Notes: a model not told the origin generated them from the sequence alone. A DNA stretch of 42,559 bases from Phycisphaerales bacterium (GCA_015487555.1 WFPK01000016.1:1-42559), one strand, 5' to 3'. Positions 28,493 through 36,735 are shown, counted from the first letter of the stretch. Translations and numbers: made by a program.

Positions 28493-28535
28493 CGGGTGCC
28501 ACTGCTTGCCGAAGACGGTCAAGGGGTGGCACCCG
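28493..28535. repeat. Degenerate hairpin of the GGGTGCCAC family
   Basis: CGGGTGCCAC (28493-28502) and GTGGCACCCG (28526-28535) flank GCTTGCC-GAAGAC-GGTCAAG. It is a collapsed copy of the element at 4891-4982. It lies between convergent genes and runs into the 3' end of the minus-strand gene, supplying its last codons (PGATP) and stop. Confidence 0.75.
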
Positions 28536-29301
28536 GATTTGATTCTTTCCGCCACCCGCATTCGGAACATCCGTCGGCAAACACGAACCCAAGTTCGTAG
28601 CTGCACATCGGGCAGCGTCCTTTGTGCATTCGGCGGGCGTGGCGGTAGACGCGTTCGATCGAGAGCAGCACCATGAAGATCAGGCTATAGAACACGGTGT
28701 TGAAGATCAGTCCTGACCAGATCGGGCGGTAGGGCACCCAGAGATGCTCGGCTGCGGGTATGGACTCGGTGCCGGCGAACTTAGTGAGCGTGGCGGGTTG
28801 ATTGATCGGCAGCGAAAAGAACCCGCCCGAATCAACATCGAGCGAGCCGTCCGCCATCGGCGATTTGGCATTGATCGCCACCCGGCCGACGAAACTCAAG
28901 GCGGGGAATCCGACCTTGATGATCGAAAACTGCGATTCGCCCGGAGCGAATCTCGCCGAATCAAACCTTGCCCGGGCTTGCACCCATGCTTGGTCTAGAG
29001 GCTGCCTTGGCTGGGGAGATATTTCCCACGCCCACCAGAGTTCCATGAGTTTGCGTTGATTCTTGGTGCTGAATCGGCGTGTCGCGGTGAACTGCCGCTC
29101 CGATATCCCCAGCCAGCGGTAATCGAAGATGTTGACAAACCCGCGATTGGCATTGATCTCGTTGTCGATGATCGTCTGCGTCCTGATGGGTTGGCTCGTC
29201 CCGATTCGGTGTGGGATTTCGAGGAGCAGGTTGGGAATGACCCAGCTGGCGATCAACCCGAGAAGCAAGGCTGCCAAGATTCGTTGCATCACCCGTTTCA
29301 T
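28519..29301 (-). CDS. Hypothetical membrane protein with C-terminal zinc ribbon
   Basis: 260 aa. An N-terminal membrane helix (ILAALLLGLIASWVIPNLLL) is followed by a soluble domain of about 180 residues rich in Trp and Phe. A second helix (WSGLIFNTVFYSLIFMVLLSI) leads to the basic RVYRHARRMHKGR and a zinc ribbon CPMCSYEL...CSECGW. This helix-basic-ribbon ending is common in uncharacterised Phycisphaerae membrane proteins (recollection of the group, not a search). The last five residues come from a repeat element. The gene begins 7 bp after the pyrD stop, on the same strand, so it is probably co-transcribed. Function unknown. Confidence 0.72.
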   Translation of the reverse strand: MKRVMQRILAALLLGLIASWVIPNLLLEIPHRIGTSQPIRTQTIIDNEINANRGFVNIFDYRWLGISERQFTATRRFSTKNQRKLMELWWAWEISPQPRQPLDQAWVQARARFDSARFAPGESQFSIIKVGFPALSFVGRVAINAKSPMADGSLDVDSGGFFSLPINQPATLTKFAGTESIPAAEHLWVPYRPIWSGLIFNTVFYSLIFMVLLSIERVYRHARRMHKGRCPMCSYELGFVFADGCSECGWRKESNPGATP

Positions 29302-29308
29302 TGTGTAT

Positions 29309-30253
29309 TCATACGATCACCGCGCCCACCAGTTCCGAGACATTCGTGCTTCCCATGCGGCTGACCCATTTGTCCAAGCCTTTGGTGACTTTGAGCGCCG
29401 CTCGCGGGTCGGCGAAGCTGCCCGCGCCGATCTGGATCGCACTTGCGCCCGCGAGGATGAACTCGGCAGCGTCTTGCCACCGGGTCACACCACCAGCCGC
29501 CATGATTGGGATATTCGCGTCTTTGGCCAGTTGCGCATAGACCAGATGCACCAACCGCACGACGATGGGGTGGATCGCCGGGCCTGATAAGCCACCGATG
29601 GTGTTGGAGAGGATTGGTTTTTTGGTGTGGACATCAATGCCCATCGCCGGGACGGTATTGGTGAGGGTGATGCCGTGTCCGCCGGCGTCGATGGCGACCC
29701 TGGCCAGATCAACAATCGTATTGGGCGTGCCCACCGTGATCGGCGAGAGCTTGATAAACAACTTGGTATCGTTGAGTGAACTCGACACCGCCGACACAAG
29801 CTCAGCGAGCGCGACAGGGTCGGCACCGAACTCGAGCCCCGAATGTACATTGGGGCACGAGACATTGAGCTCGACAAGCCCGATGCCTTCCACAGCCTCC
29901 ATCGCTTTGGCGCAGGCGACATAGTCTTCGATGGAATCGCCTGCGATCGACCCGATGAGAGCTGTTGGTACCGAAGCGACCCTGGGAGCAATATCGGCGA
30001 CGAAGTCATCGATCCCCGGATTGGCCAACCCGATCGCGTTGAGCATCCCGGCGCGGGTGAAGGTGATGCGTGGATAGGGATTGCCGGGTCTTGGCTCTTT
30101 GGTGATGGATTTGGTGACGATGGCACCGATCCGAGAGAGATCCGCAACATCGCTCATTTCGTCAATCAGCCCGGCGGTGCCCGCAGCGAGCACGATCGGG
30201 TTCGAGAGGGGAATACCTGCAAGCGAGGTTGTGAGTCGGGTGGACGGAGGCAT
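29309..30253 (-). CDS. pyrD: Dihydroorotate dehydrogenase, class 1
   Basis: Fourth step of pyrimidine synthesis: oxidises dihydroorotate to orotate with FMN, in the cytosol. 314 aa. LAGIPLSNPIVLAAGTAG is the class 1 start. KSITKEPRPGNPYPRI and NAIGLANPGI are FMN and substrate contacts. NVSCPNVHSGLEFG contains the class 1 catalytic Cys. FIKLSP, GGLSGPAIHPIVVRLV, PIMAAGGV and GASAIQIGAG form the remaining barrel. The length and motifs fit type 1B, which uses a PyrK partner; pyrK is not in the window. The frame is open upstream to 30502, but ATG 30253 is where similarity begins and a TACAAT box lies 5 nt before it. Met at 30286 is an alternative. Confidence 0.93.
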   Translation of the reverse strand: MPPSTRLTTSLAGIPLSNPIVLAAGTAGLIDEMSDVADLSRIGAIVTKSITKEPRPGNPYPRITFTRAGMLNAIGLANPGIDDFVADIAPRVASVPTALIGSIAGDSIEDYVACAKAMEAVEGIGLVELNVSCPNVHSGLEFGADPVALAELVSAVSSSLNDTKLFIKLSPITVGTPNTIVDLARVAIDAGGHGITLTNTVPAMGIDVHTKKPILSNTIGGLSGPAIHPIVVRLVHLVYAQLAKDANIPIMAAGGVTRWQDAAEFILAGASAIQIGAGSFADPRAALKVTKGLDKWVSRMGSTNVSELVGAVIV

Positions 30254-30258
30254 GGGAG

Positions 30259-30264
30259 ATTGTA
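30259..30264 (-). promoter_or_regulatory. Putative -10 box of pyrD, leaderless
   Basis: TACAAT on the minus strand, 5 nt (CTCCC) before the ATG at 30253. No Shine-Dalgarno sequence. Confidence 0.45.
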
Positions 30265-30325
30265 GGTGCGTATTATCCCCTGACATCACAGAGTACCCAA
30301 TCTCAATCCCGAAGGATTTTTCAAT

Positions 30326-31060
30326 ATGGACCCTGAAAAACGAATCACTCAGTTTCAAAGGCTGATCGCAGACGATCCAACCAATGACATGGCGTATTTC
30401 TCGTTGGGCAACGCCTTCCTCGCTTCGGATCGCTACGACGAGGCGGCCGACACTTTCGAACAGTGCGCCAAGATCAACGAAGCGATGACCAAGGCGTATC
30501 AACTCGCCGGCGATGCCTACATCAAGGCGGGCAAGGTTGATCTCGCCAAGGTCATTTTGACCAAAGGATACATCGAAGCGACGACGCGAGGCGACATGTT
30601 GCCCAAGAAGGCGATCGCCGAGTTGTTAGAATCGATCAATGCCGAGGTGCCCAGTGTCGAAGATGCCAAACCTCCGTCATCTGCCAAGCCGACGGGCGAT
30701 TTCAAGTGCGCCAAGAGCGGGGAGATGGGCACGAAGCTTGCGCGTGCGCCGTTCCGCAACGCGATGGGGCTTTGGATTCTCGAGAACATTTCCAATGAGA
30801 CTTTTACCGAGTGGATTCATCTGGGCACCAAGATCATCAACGAGCTTCGGCTTGATCTCTCGCGCGACGATCATGACGCGGTGTATGAATACGCAATGCG
30901 GATATTCTTGGGGTTCAACGATGAGCTGTATCAGAAGCACATGGGCACGCTGCCGCCTGCGGTCGATGGACAGTTTCGCTCGGTGATCGAGGAAATGATG
31001 TCGATGGGCGGGCACCTCGAGTCGTTCCAGGGGAATCTGCATACGAAGGTGGATGAGTAG
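30326..31060 (+). CDS. TPR protein fused to a Fe(2+)-trafficking (YggX-like) domain
   Basis: 244 aa. Residues about 1-85 are tetratricopeptide-like repeats (AYFSLGNAFLASDRYDEAADTF, AYQLAGDAYIKAGKVDLAKVIL). A Pro/Ser linker (105-124) leads to a domain resembling YggX: FKCAKSG (Cys128), PFRNAMGLWILENIS, FTEWIHLGTKIINELRLDLS. The conserved points of YggX are the single early Cys, P-x-x-G/N-x-x-G, W-x-x-W/I and INE-x-x-L; most are kept. YggX protects iron-sulfur clusters from oxidation and may traffic iron in the cytoplasm. The C-terminal 45 residues are unassigned. AAGGA lies 9 nt before the ATG. Divergent from pyrD, whose product is a flavoprotein; no other iron gene is near. Confidence 0.75.
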   Translation: MDPEKRITQFQRLIADDPTNDMAYFSLGNAFLASDRYDEAADTFEQCAKINEAMTKAYQLAGDAYIKAGKVDLAKVILTKGYIEATTRGDMLPKKAIAELLESINAEVPSVEDAKPPSSAKPTGDFKCAKSGEMGTKLARAPFRNAMGLWILENISNETFTEWIHLGTKIINELRLDLSRDDHDAVYEYAMRIFLGFNDELYQKHMGTLPPAVDGQFRSVIEEMMSMGGHLESFQGNLHTKVDE

Positions 31061-31325
31061 TCGTCGTATTCAGGGCGATCAGGTGCGAGTTGAGGCTGAT
31101 GCTCTTTGAGTTTGCCCGATAATATTTGCCTGATGAGAACCTGAGAACAATACGATAAACAGTTTGGTTCGCTCTTGTTTTCCGGAAAGAAAAACGGGTT
31201 ATACTTGTGGGTGTCATATGAGGGTGTGGAGTCCTGAGTCCATGCCGGTTGATGTTGTGCGGGTGTATCGTTCAAGCCCGCCTTATGACACAGACGCACT
31301 CAGGTAAAAGAAGAGAGAGAAAAAA
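31061..31325 (+). other. Intergenic region upstream of the PEP-CTERM gene
   Basis: No gene is seen. A -10-like TATACT lies at 31200-31205 with TTGTTT 19 bp upstream (weak). TTTCCGGAAA at 31179-31188 is a perfect palindrome overlapping the spacer and could be an operator. The leader would be about 115 nt and ends in GAGAGAGA just before the ATG. Confidence 0.35.
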
Positions 31326-31913
31326 ATGAAGAAATCAGTTGTAGTTGTGCTTTCGTTGGCCGCGGGCTTTGCCAGTGCGGATTTTATCGACTTCGAGAAT
31401 GATGGGTTCGGTTCGGTTGCCAATGGCTTTGTGTCTGTGGATTCTGCCAATGTTTCCTTTAGTGATACATTCGGCGCCGATCTTGTACTGAATGTCTATC
31501 CTGAGGGAGACGGAAACTCCCTGGCGGTCTTTGACGATGATGCGAGTCGGTTGCTCATGTCATTTTCCGGCACTGTGTCGAACTTGTCGTTGGACTTTGG
31601 CAACGATGATGGAGGCTATGTCGGCGGCACGCCGATCTACGCTTTTCTTCGTGGACTCCTCGGAGGCGTAGAAACAGCATTGGTGTCAATTGCAGCCAAT
31701 AACGATGATCTGATGAATCAGTCCATCTCGATCGCGGGAGAGTTTGACCAGATCGAGTTTTACTACGCCTTGAGCGATGGGAGCGAGCTCGGGCTCATCG
31801 AGGTTGTTGATAACATCAACTTCGAGATGGCGGTGGTCCCGCTGCCTCCAGGAGCCTTTGCCGGGCTTGCGCTTCTTGGTGGTATGGGTGCCTATCGGCG
31901 GATTCGTCGGTAA
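31326..31913 (+). CDS. Secreted PEP-CTERM-like protein
   Basis: 195 aa. Signal peptide MKKSVVVVLSLAAGFASA. The mature part begins DFIDFENDGFGSVANGF and is acidic and beta-rich (LLMSFSGTVSNLSLDFGNDDGG, FDQIEFYYALSDGSELGLIEVVDNI), like the 'FxDFE' extracellular jelly-roll proteins of PEP-CTERM systems. The C-terminus VPLPPGAFAGLALLGGMGAYRRIRR is the sorting signal with Pro motif, helix and Arg cluster. Its pI is clearly lower than that of its neighbours and its sequence is AT-richer. Function unknown; a surface or matrix protein is likely. A terminator follows. Confidence 0.8.
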   Translation: MKKSVVVVLSLAAGFASADFIDFENDGFGSVANGFVSVDSANVSFSDTFGADLVLNVYPEGDGNSLAVFDDDASRLLMSFSGTVSNLSLDFGNDDGGYVGGTPIYAFLRGLLGGVETALVSIAANNDDLMNQSISIAGEFDQIEFYYALSDGSELGLIEVVDNINFEMAVVPLPPGAFAGLALLGGMGAYRRIRR

Positions 31914-31951
31914 ATGAAGGTCTGATTTATCGAATCAGTTGATATACACAG

Positions 31952-31975
31952 GCACCCATCGGGGTGCTTTTTTTT
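31952..31975 (+). terminator. Rho-independent terminator after the PEP-CTERM gene
   Basis: Stem GCACCC (31952-31957) / GGGTGC (31962-31967), 4-nt loop, then eight T. Confidence 0.93.
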
Positions 31976-31977
31976 AT

Positions 31978-32026
31978 CCATTGCCCGCAGCCCTCTTCTC
32001 TTTGCCCTTTTCGTTGCCCATTGGGG
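31978..32026. repeat. GGCAATGG repeat cluster, opposite strand
   Basis: CCATTGCCC (31978-31986) and TTGCCCATTGGGG (32014-32026), with CTCTTCTC between. These are the reverse complement of the clusters at 4843 and 38298. Confidence 0.5.
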
Positions 32027-32043
32027 CTTTTCCGCCCTACACT
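32014..32043 (+). promoter_or_regulatory. Putative promoter of the TIM-barrel gene-cmk unit
   Basis: TTGCCC (32014-32019), 18 bp, TACACT (32038-32043), 9 nt before the ATG at 32053. The -35 hexamer is part of the repeat. Confidence 0.5.
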
Positions 32044-32052
32044 GACCCATCC

Positions 32053-32967
32053 ATGATGTTCTCGCTCAATGTCAACTCGATCCGTGATGTGCTCAAACGC
32101 AAGGGCAAGCGGGCATTGGCGGTGGTTGATCTTCCTCGGTATACTCATGAGCACCTCGGTCTTCGGGCGTTGAATCTCTCGACGGATCTGCTCAAAGGGA
32201 TGGGGCGATCAGATCTTGAGCGTATCCGTGACAATGGTGATAAGTGCGGGTGTACCTGTCTGCTTTTGAGTGAACCCACGCCGTTGCTTTTGGCGGATCC
32301 CAAAGAATCCATCGGGGATCAGGGTGTCGAGCGGATGAAGCGGGTCATCAAGGCTGCGAGTCTGCTGGGGTGCAACAGCGTGGCGTTGTCGATCAAATCG
32401 AAGGATTCCGAGCAGGCGTTTGATCTTGCGGTGTATCGGATGAGGCAGATTCTTGAGGTGGCCGACAAGATTGATATCAATGTGTTGATCTCCCCGATGG
32501 CGGGGTTGACGGGTGATCCAGACCGTGTTTCGGACATGGTCAAGGGGATCGGCGGGTTCCGGATCGGGACAAATCCAGATTTTTCGCACGCGATGGAGAC
32601 CGGCGATCCGGTGGCGTATCTGCGTCGGTTGACCCCCTACGCCACGGTGGTCAACGCTTCGACCCTGGGGTTTGAAGATCCTGAGCCGGTGGGTGATGGG
32701 GGCGGTGATGGGGCTGAATCGCTCAAAAAGGCGGATGGATTGACCGGATTGGACGCTTTGGCAGCCGAGCTCGAAGCGATGGATGCGGATCTGCCTCCGG
32801 TTCATGTTGGGTATGATCTATTGCCTTTGGTCGGTGCGATCAAGGCGGTTGGGTTTGATGGCAATATTGCGCTTGACTACAGGGGGGGCGGTGATGGTAC
32901 ACTCGGGGTGTTGCAATCCCGTGATGCCATCGAGTCAGCCTTGATCGAGATTGCCGACTCATCTTGA
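32053..32967 (+). CDS. Sugar phosphate isomerase/epimerase-like TIM-barrel protein (AP-endonuclease 2 fold)
   Basis: 304 aa. Xylose-isomerase-like barrel: PRYTHEHLGLRALNLSTDLLKG, MKRVIKAASLLGCNSVALSIKS, ILEVADKIDINVLISPMAGLTGDPDRVSDMV, FRIGTNPDFSHAMETGDPVAYLRRLTPYATVVNAST, GFDGNIALDYRGGGD. Members isomerise or epimerise sugars using metal held by Glu/Asp/His. The usual metal Glu positions are partly replaced (SPMAG, ALDY for SLEY), so activity is uncertain. A Gly/Asp-rich loop precedes the last strands. The frame stays open to 31939, across the terminator and repeat; ATG 32053 (or 32056) is chosen. Its stop overlaps the cmk ATG by one base (TGATG). Confidence 0.75.
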   Translation: MMFSLNVNSIRDVLKRKGKRALAVVDLPRYTHEHLGLRALNLSTDLLKGMGRSDLERIRDNGDKCGCTCLLLSEPTPLLLADPKESIGDQGVERMKRVIKAASLLGCNSVALSIKSKDSEQAFDLAVYRMRQILEVADKIDINVLISPMAGLTGDPDRVSDMVKGIGGFRIGTNPDFSHAMETGDPVAYLRRLTPYATVVNASTLGFEDPEPVGDGGGDGAESLKKADGLTGLDALAAELEAMDADLPPVHVGYDLLPLVGAIKAVGFDGNIALDYRGGGDGTLGVLQSRDAIESALIEIADSS

Positions 32968-33866
32968 TGACTCATAGACAGGAGCTCGCAGAGCGTGGGG
33001 GTTCGATCGTGTTGGAGACGCCGTTTACATCCAAAGCAGAGACGAAACCAGAGGCCGCCTCGGGGGCGAACCCGGAAATGAGGCCAGAAACGAACCCAAA
33101 AGAAACGAACCCAGAAACTAGGCCAGAGACTAAGCCAGGGGCTTACATCGAATGCACGGGGTTTGAGTTGCCAAAGTATCATCCAGTCATCATCACCATC
33201 GACGGGCCCGCCGGGACGGGCAAATCCACTGTTGCCCGTCAGCTCGCCTCTCGGCTCGGGCTCGATTTTCTCGACACCGGCGCGATGTATCGCGCAGCGA
33301 CGGCGATCATGATCGATCGCAAGATCGACAAAGAAGAAGTCGGCGAGCTCGTGTCGATGGTTCTGGGTGCTGATCTGCATTTTGATTGGCAGCACGACCC
33401 GCCGATGATTCTCGCATGGGATGCCCCGATTGACCATCGCATCCGCGATGACGATGTGACGCGATTGGTCTCGTGGGTTGCTGCGATCCCCGAGCTTCGC
33501 CACCATATGGTCCGCAAGCAACGCGTCATCGGCGCCCAGCATCCGCGCCTGGTGACCGAAGGGCGCGATCAGGGGTCGATCGTCTTCCCTGATGCCGCGA
33601 TCAAGTTCTACCTTGATGCCGAGCCCGAAGTCCGCGCCAAACGCAGGATTGATCAGCTCGGGCTCGAAGGGGAGGTTGGGCTCGAAGAGATGTGCCAGCG
33701 CATCGTCAAGCGCGACCACATCGACTCGACCCGATCCGATGGGCCTTTGGTTTGTCCAGAGGATGCCATCCGTATCGATACCTCCAAATACGATGTCCAA
33801 GGGGTCATCGACTTGCTCGAACAACATACCCGCGAGCGCATCGCCGATCTGATTAGCACCGATTAG
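32967..33866 (+). CDS. cmk: Cytidylate kinase with long N-terminal extension
   Basis: Phosphorylates CMP and dCMP with ATP; 299 aa against the usual 220-230. Core: ITIDGPAGTGKSTVARQLASRLG (P-loop about 80-88), LDTGAMYRA, VTEGRDQGSIVFPDA (the GRDIGTVVFP motif), KFYLDAEPEVRAKRR, RDHIDSTRSDGPL. The first 70 residues are not part of the family. They contain degenerate repeats of the form (E/R)(T)NPET, from a repetitive DNA tract of AAACGAACCC units. The start could be the coupled ATG 32967 or a later non-ATG codon near the core, in which case the repeat tract would be untranslated. Co-transcribed with the gene upstream; plsC follows, a common cmk neighbour. Confidence 0.93.
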   Translation: MTHRQELAERGGSIVLETPFTSKAETKPEAASGANPEMRPETNPKETNPETRPETKPGAYIECTGFELPKYHPVIITIDGPAGTGKSTVARQLASRLGLDFLDTGAMYRAATAIMIDRKIDKEEVGELVSMVLGADLHFDWQHDPPMILAWDAPIDHRIRDDDVTRLVSWVAAIPELRHHMVRKQRVIGAQHPRLVTEGRDQGSIVFPDAAIKFYLDAEPEVRAKRRIDQLGLEGEVGLEEMCQRIVKRDHIDSTRSDGPLVCPEDAIRIDTSKYDVQGVIDLLEQHTRERIADLISTD

Positions 33867-33888
33867 ATCGGGCTGCTGCCAGAGCTCC

Positions 33889-33894
33889 TACACT
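33889..33894 (+). promoter_or_regulatory. Putative -10 box of plsC, leaderless
   Basis: TACACT, 8 nt (all C) before the ATG at 33903. Confidence 0.4.
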
Positions 33895-33902
33895 CCCCCC
33901 CC

Positions 33903-34571
33903 ATGTTTGCTCGTTATCGCCAAAGACACCCGGGTTCATCGCTTGTATCGTTGGTCTTCTTTGACTGCTGCCGCGAGGTGGTGCTGTTTTTGCTTGTGCT
34001 CTTCTATCGGCTCAAGCGCATCGGCGTCGGGCATGTGCCCAGCAGTGGGGCGGTTTTGATGGTGGCCAATCATCAGTCCTTTCTTGACCCGCCGGCGGTT
34101 GCGGTGGGGATCCGACATCGCCAGACCGACTTCCTCGCCCGAGGCGGGCTCTTCAGCTTCAAACCCTTCGGATGGCTTATCAAACAGCTCCACGCCATGC
34201 CCATCAAGCAAGGGGCAGGCGACGCAGGAGCCATGAAGGCGACCATCGCCAAAATGAACGCAGGCAAGATGATGGTCGTCTTCCCAGAAGGATCACGCAC
34301 ACCCGATGGCGAGATGCATCCCTTCCAACGAGGGATCGCGGTGCTGCTCAAACGCACGGATTGTCAGATTGTCCCTGTGGGTATCGCCGGGGCCTTCGAC
34401 GCCTGGCCTCGGCATAAGAAACTCCCCAGACTCTTCACCAAACGCATCGTTGTGTGTTATGGAGAGCCCATCGACGCCAAAGCCCTCATGGAAGCGGGCA
34501 CCGACCAAGCCCTCGACACCCTCTTTGAGCAAGTCCAAGGGCTCGTTGCCCAGGCCCAGTCGCACCGGTAG
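33903..34571 (+). CDS. plsC: 1-acyl-sn-glycerol-3-phosphate acyltransferase
   Basis: Adds the second acyl chain to lysophosphatidic acid to make phosphatidic acid at the inner membrane. 222 aa. Hydrophobic N-terminal segment (VVLFLLVLFYRL), catalytic block I NHQSFLD (56-62, H-x4-D), block II region LARGGLFSFKPFGWLI, block III FPEGSR (127-132), block IV IVPVGIAG. Normal length. Directly downstream of cmk (36 bp), a conserved pairing. It converges with the FlgI-like gene with only 15 bp between stops and no visible terminator. Confidence 0.93.
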   Translation: MFARYRQRHPGSSLVSLVFFDCCREVVLFLLVLFYRLKRIGVGHVPSSGAVLMVANHQSFLDPPAVAVGIRHRQTDFLARGGLFSFKPFGWLIKQLHAMPIKQGAGDAGAMKATIAKMNAGKMMVVFPEGSRTPDGEMHPFQRGIAVLLKRTDCQIVPVGIAGAFDAWPRHKKLPRLFTKRIVVCYGEPIDAKALMEAGTDQALDTLFEQVQGLVAQAQSHR

Positions 34572-34586
34572 CTCAGGTTGGCGTTT

Positions 34587-36671
34587 TTACTCCTTGCGCG
34601 GGGTTGTTTCCGTTTCCGTTTCCGCTTGGGGCGCAGGCTCGTCCACCACTGGATTCACTGGCACCAAAAGCGTTCGGCGCACCCGGCGGATCGCTTCGTT
34701 CTCACCAACAACGGGCGCGGACGGATCATCCACAGGTACCATCACGGACTTGTCGTTGTCTGATTCGGGGCGCATGGTGATCTCTTCGCTTCCTGCCGAT
34801 TCGAGCAGGTCCGCCAAGAGCCGATCTTCCTCGGTTGCAAAGGCGGCGAGCACACCACGGTCGTCGTAAATCTGGTACAACGCGCCGACAACCTGCGAGT
34901 ACGACATCCCAAGCCCAGGACGCGGGTCTTCAGGTGTCGGGGTGTGGGCAAAGAGCTTGATGAGCTCGGGGAGCATCTCGGGCACCTCATTGATCGTCAA
35001 GGTGGTGCGCGTTGTGTCGTCGCGATAGTACATCCGGGTTGGTGAGTTCACATCGTCGGCGACGAGCATCAACCGATCCGACCACGCCGAGGCCATCAAA
35101 GGCTTGGTCAGCGACAGATTCTCGCCAAAGAGCACAATCCGAGGCTCCTTCTGTTGCGTCACATAAATCAAAGGCTCGCCATAGGGCACAATGTCAAGGA
35201 AGAACTTGCCCTCAACAAGCGTCCGCCCAACACCACGCAGCGGATCCATCGGCACCCACACCCGCGAGAGGATATCAATTTGTGTTGCCGAGGTCGTGAT
35301 CCCCTCCGTATTGGACTGGAACATTTGCGCGATGCGTGCTTTGCGCACCCGCAGCGCACGATCCATCAGATTCTCATACGCTTCGACCCTGATCGCCAGC
35401 TCGGGAGCGCTGAGCAGCTCGCGAAGCGTCGTGTCAACGAGGAGCGATTCGTCAATCGTGCTCATCAGACTCATCGCATCGGTCCGGAACTTCGAGTTGA
35501 CATCCAGAGCGATCTCGCGCAGGTGCTTGACTACCCGCGAATCGCCAAGGGCTGCCCCGGCGCGCAGCGCTGCCAGCCGGGGCGCGGATTCGGGATGTGT
35601 ATAGAGGTCGCTGAGGAACGGGATCGCCCGCTCGCCGAGCGCTTCGAGGCACATCGACATATCGCCTGCAAGGTAGGGCTCGGATTCGAGGGTCATGGCG
35701 TATCGGCGGGCGTAAATCTCTGGATATGACTGATCGATGGTGACATGCGAGAGCAGGTCGATGAACTCGCTTCGCCGATCAATATACCGTTGGGGAATCT
35801 GGACAAGGATGAGTGATTCATCCTTGCCTCGCGCGGTGGGCTCGCGATCCGAAGGCGATGCGGGGAAGGCGGTGTTGATTGCACTGGTGATCTGCCTTGC
35901 TCGTTGATGTGAAGGGTTGTCGAGGATGATCTCGATTCTGGTCGGGAAGGTAACCGTCCCGCCATCGAGAATCCGCCCGACATCGCGTGTGATTCCATCG
36001 AACTGCCCGCCGGGCTCAGCGAAGGGATTCAAGAAGATCGGCCCCTTGGCCTTGGCGAGAATCCTCGCTTGGGGATCACCATACGAGCTCGGAGGCCCGA
36101 TCCGCATTTCCGTCGTCCAGAGCTGTCCGCCTTCGAGACTCGTTGCGTTGATCGCGCGGACATAGACATCGAAGGTTTCGCCTTGTCGAGCGCCCGCCGG
36201 GATGGCCGCCTGGACAATGACCGCAGCGGTATTGCGATCGCGTAGAAGCTCGCGTGGGCTTTTGCCTGCAATCGCCGAGTTTGAGTCATTGGCGATGGTG
36301 ACGCCGTTGAGCCCCATCATCCGTTCGAGATGGGCAGCGTACTGTTCGGGGATGGTCAATCCGCCGGTGCCGTTGAGTCCGACGACGAATCCGATTCCAG
36401 AGACGAGGGTTTGCTCGATCCCGGTGATCTGTGCCTCAGCGCCGATGGTCCCGCGCAGCGACGCGGGAATATCTCTCGTGATCAGGGGCGTACTGACTTT
36501 GGGCTTGGGGATTGGTTTCTTTCGATCCCGCCAACGCCTCCAGTTTTCGCCACACCCGCCGACAGGCATCAGGGAAACAAGAATCACACCAATCGCCAGC
36601 GCCACCATCGGGCGTCGGGTGCGTGGATTCGAGAAGGATAGAGTTGAGCCTGTTTTTGAAGGGGTCTTCAC
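34587..36671 (-). CDS. FlgI-like (P-ring-type) lipoprotein with HEAT-like repeats
   Basis: 694 aa from GTG 36671. Basic start (SNPRTRRP), hydrophobic MVALAIGVILVSLMPV and lipobox VGGC (Cys about 40). Residues about 85-290 resemble the flagellar P-ring protein FlgI: TLVSGIGFVVGLNGTGG, RNTAAVIVQAAIPAGARQGETFDVYVRAI.ATSLEGGQLW, ARILAKAKGPI and GGTVTFPTRIEIIL. The middle (about 330-450) holds HEAT-like helices (ERAIPFLSDLYTHPESAPRLAALRAGAALGD). The C-terminal domain is unknown and ends in a Pro/Glu/Thr tail. FlgI itself is about 370 aa, periplasmic and not a lipoprotein. There are no flagellar genes nearby, so this may be a relative with another role at the outer envelope. The start is chosen by GAGG 8 nt upstream and the signal peptide; Met 36608 and an open frame to 36860 are alternatives. 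Confidence 0.65.
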   Translation of the reverse strand: MKTPSKTGSTLSFSNPRTRRPMVALAIGVILVSLMPVGGCGENWRRWRDRKKPIPKPKVSTPLITRDIPASLRGTIGAEAQITGIEQTLVSGIGFVVGLNGTGGLTIPEQYAAHLERMMGLNGVTIANDSNSAIAGKSPRELLRDRNTAAVIVQAAIPAGARQGETFDVYVRAINATSLEGGQLWTTEMRIGPPSSYGDPQARILAKAKGPIFLNPFAEPGGQFDGITRDVGRILDGGTVTFPTRIEIILDNPSHQRARQITSAINTAFPASPSDREPTARGKDESLILVQIPQRYIDRRSEFIDLLSHVTIDQSYPEIYARRYAMTLESEPYLAGDMSMCLEALGERAIPFLSDLYTHPESAPRLAALRAGAALGDSRVVKHLREIALDVNSKFRTDAMSLMSTIDESLLVDTTLRELLSAPELAIRVEAYENLMDRALRVRKARIAQMFQSNTEGITTSATQIDILSRVWVPMDPLRGVGRTLVEGKFFLDIVPYGEPLIYVTQQKEPRIVLFGENLSLTKPLMASAWSDRLMLVADDVNSPTRMYYRDDTTRTTLTINEVPEMLPELIKLFAHTPTPEDPRPGLGMSYSQVVGALYQIYDDRGVLAAFATEEDRLLADLLESAGSEEITMRPESDNDKSVMVPVDDPSAPVVGENEAIRRVRRTLLVPVNPVVDEPAPQAETETETTPRKE

Positions 36672-36735
36672 GGGTTGAGCCTCGTTGATGATTGTGCTGG
36701 CGTTGCCTGCTCGGTTCCGAGCATCGGCACACACG

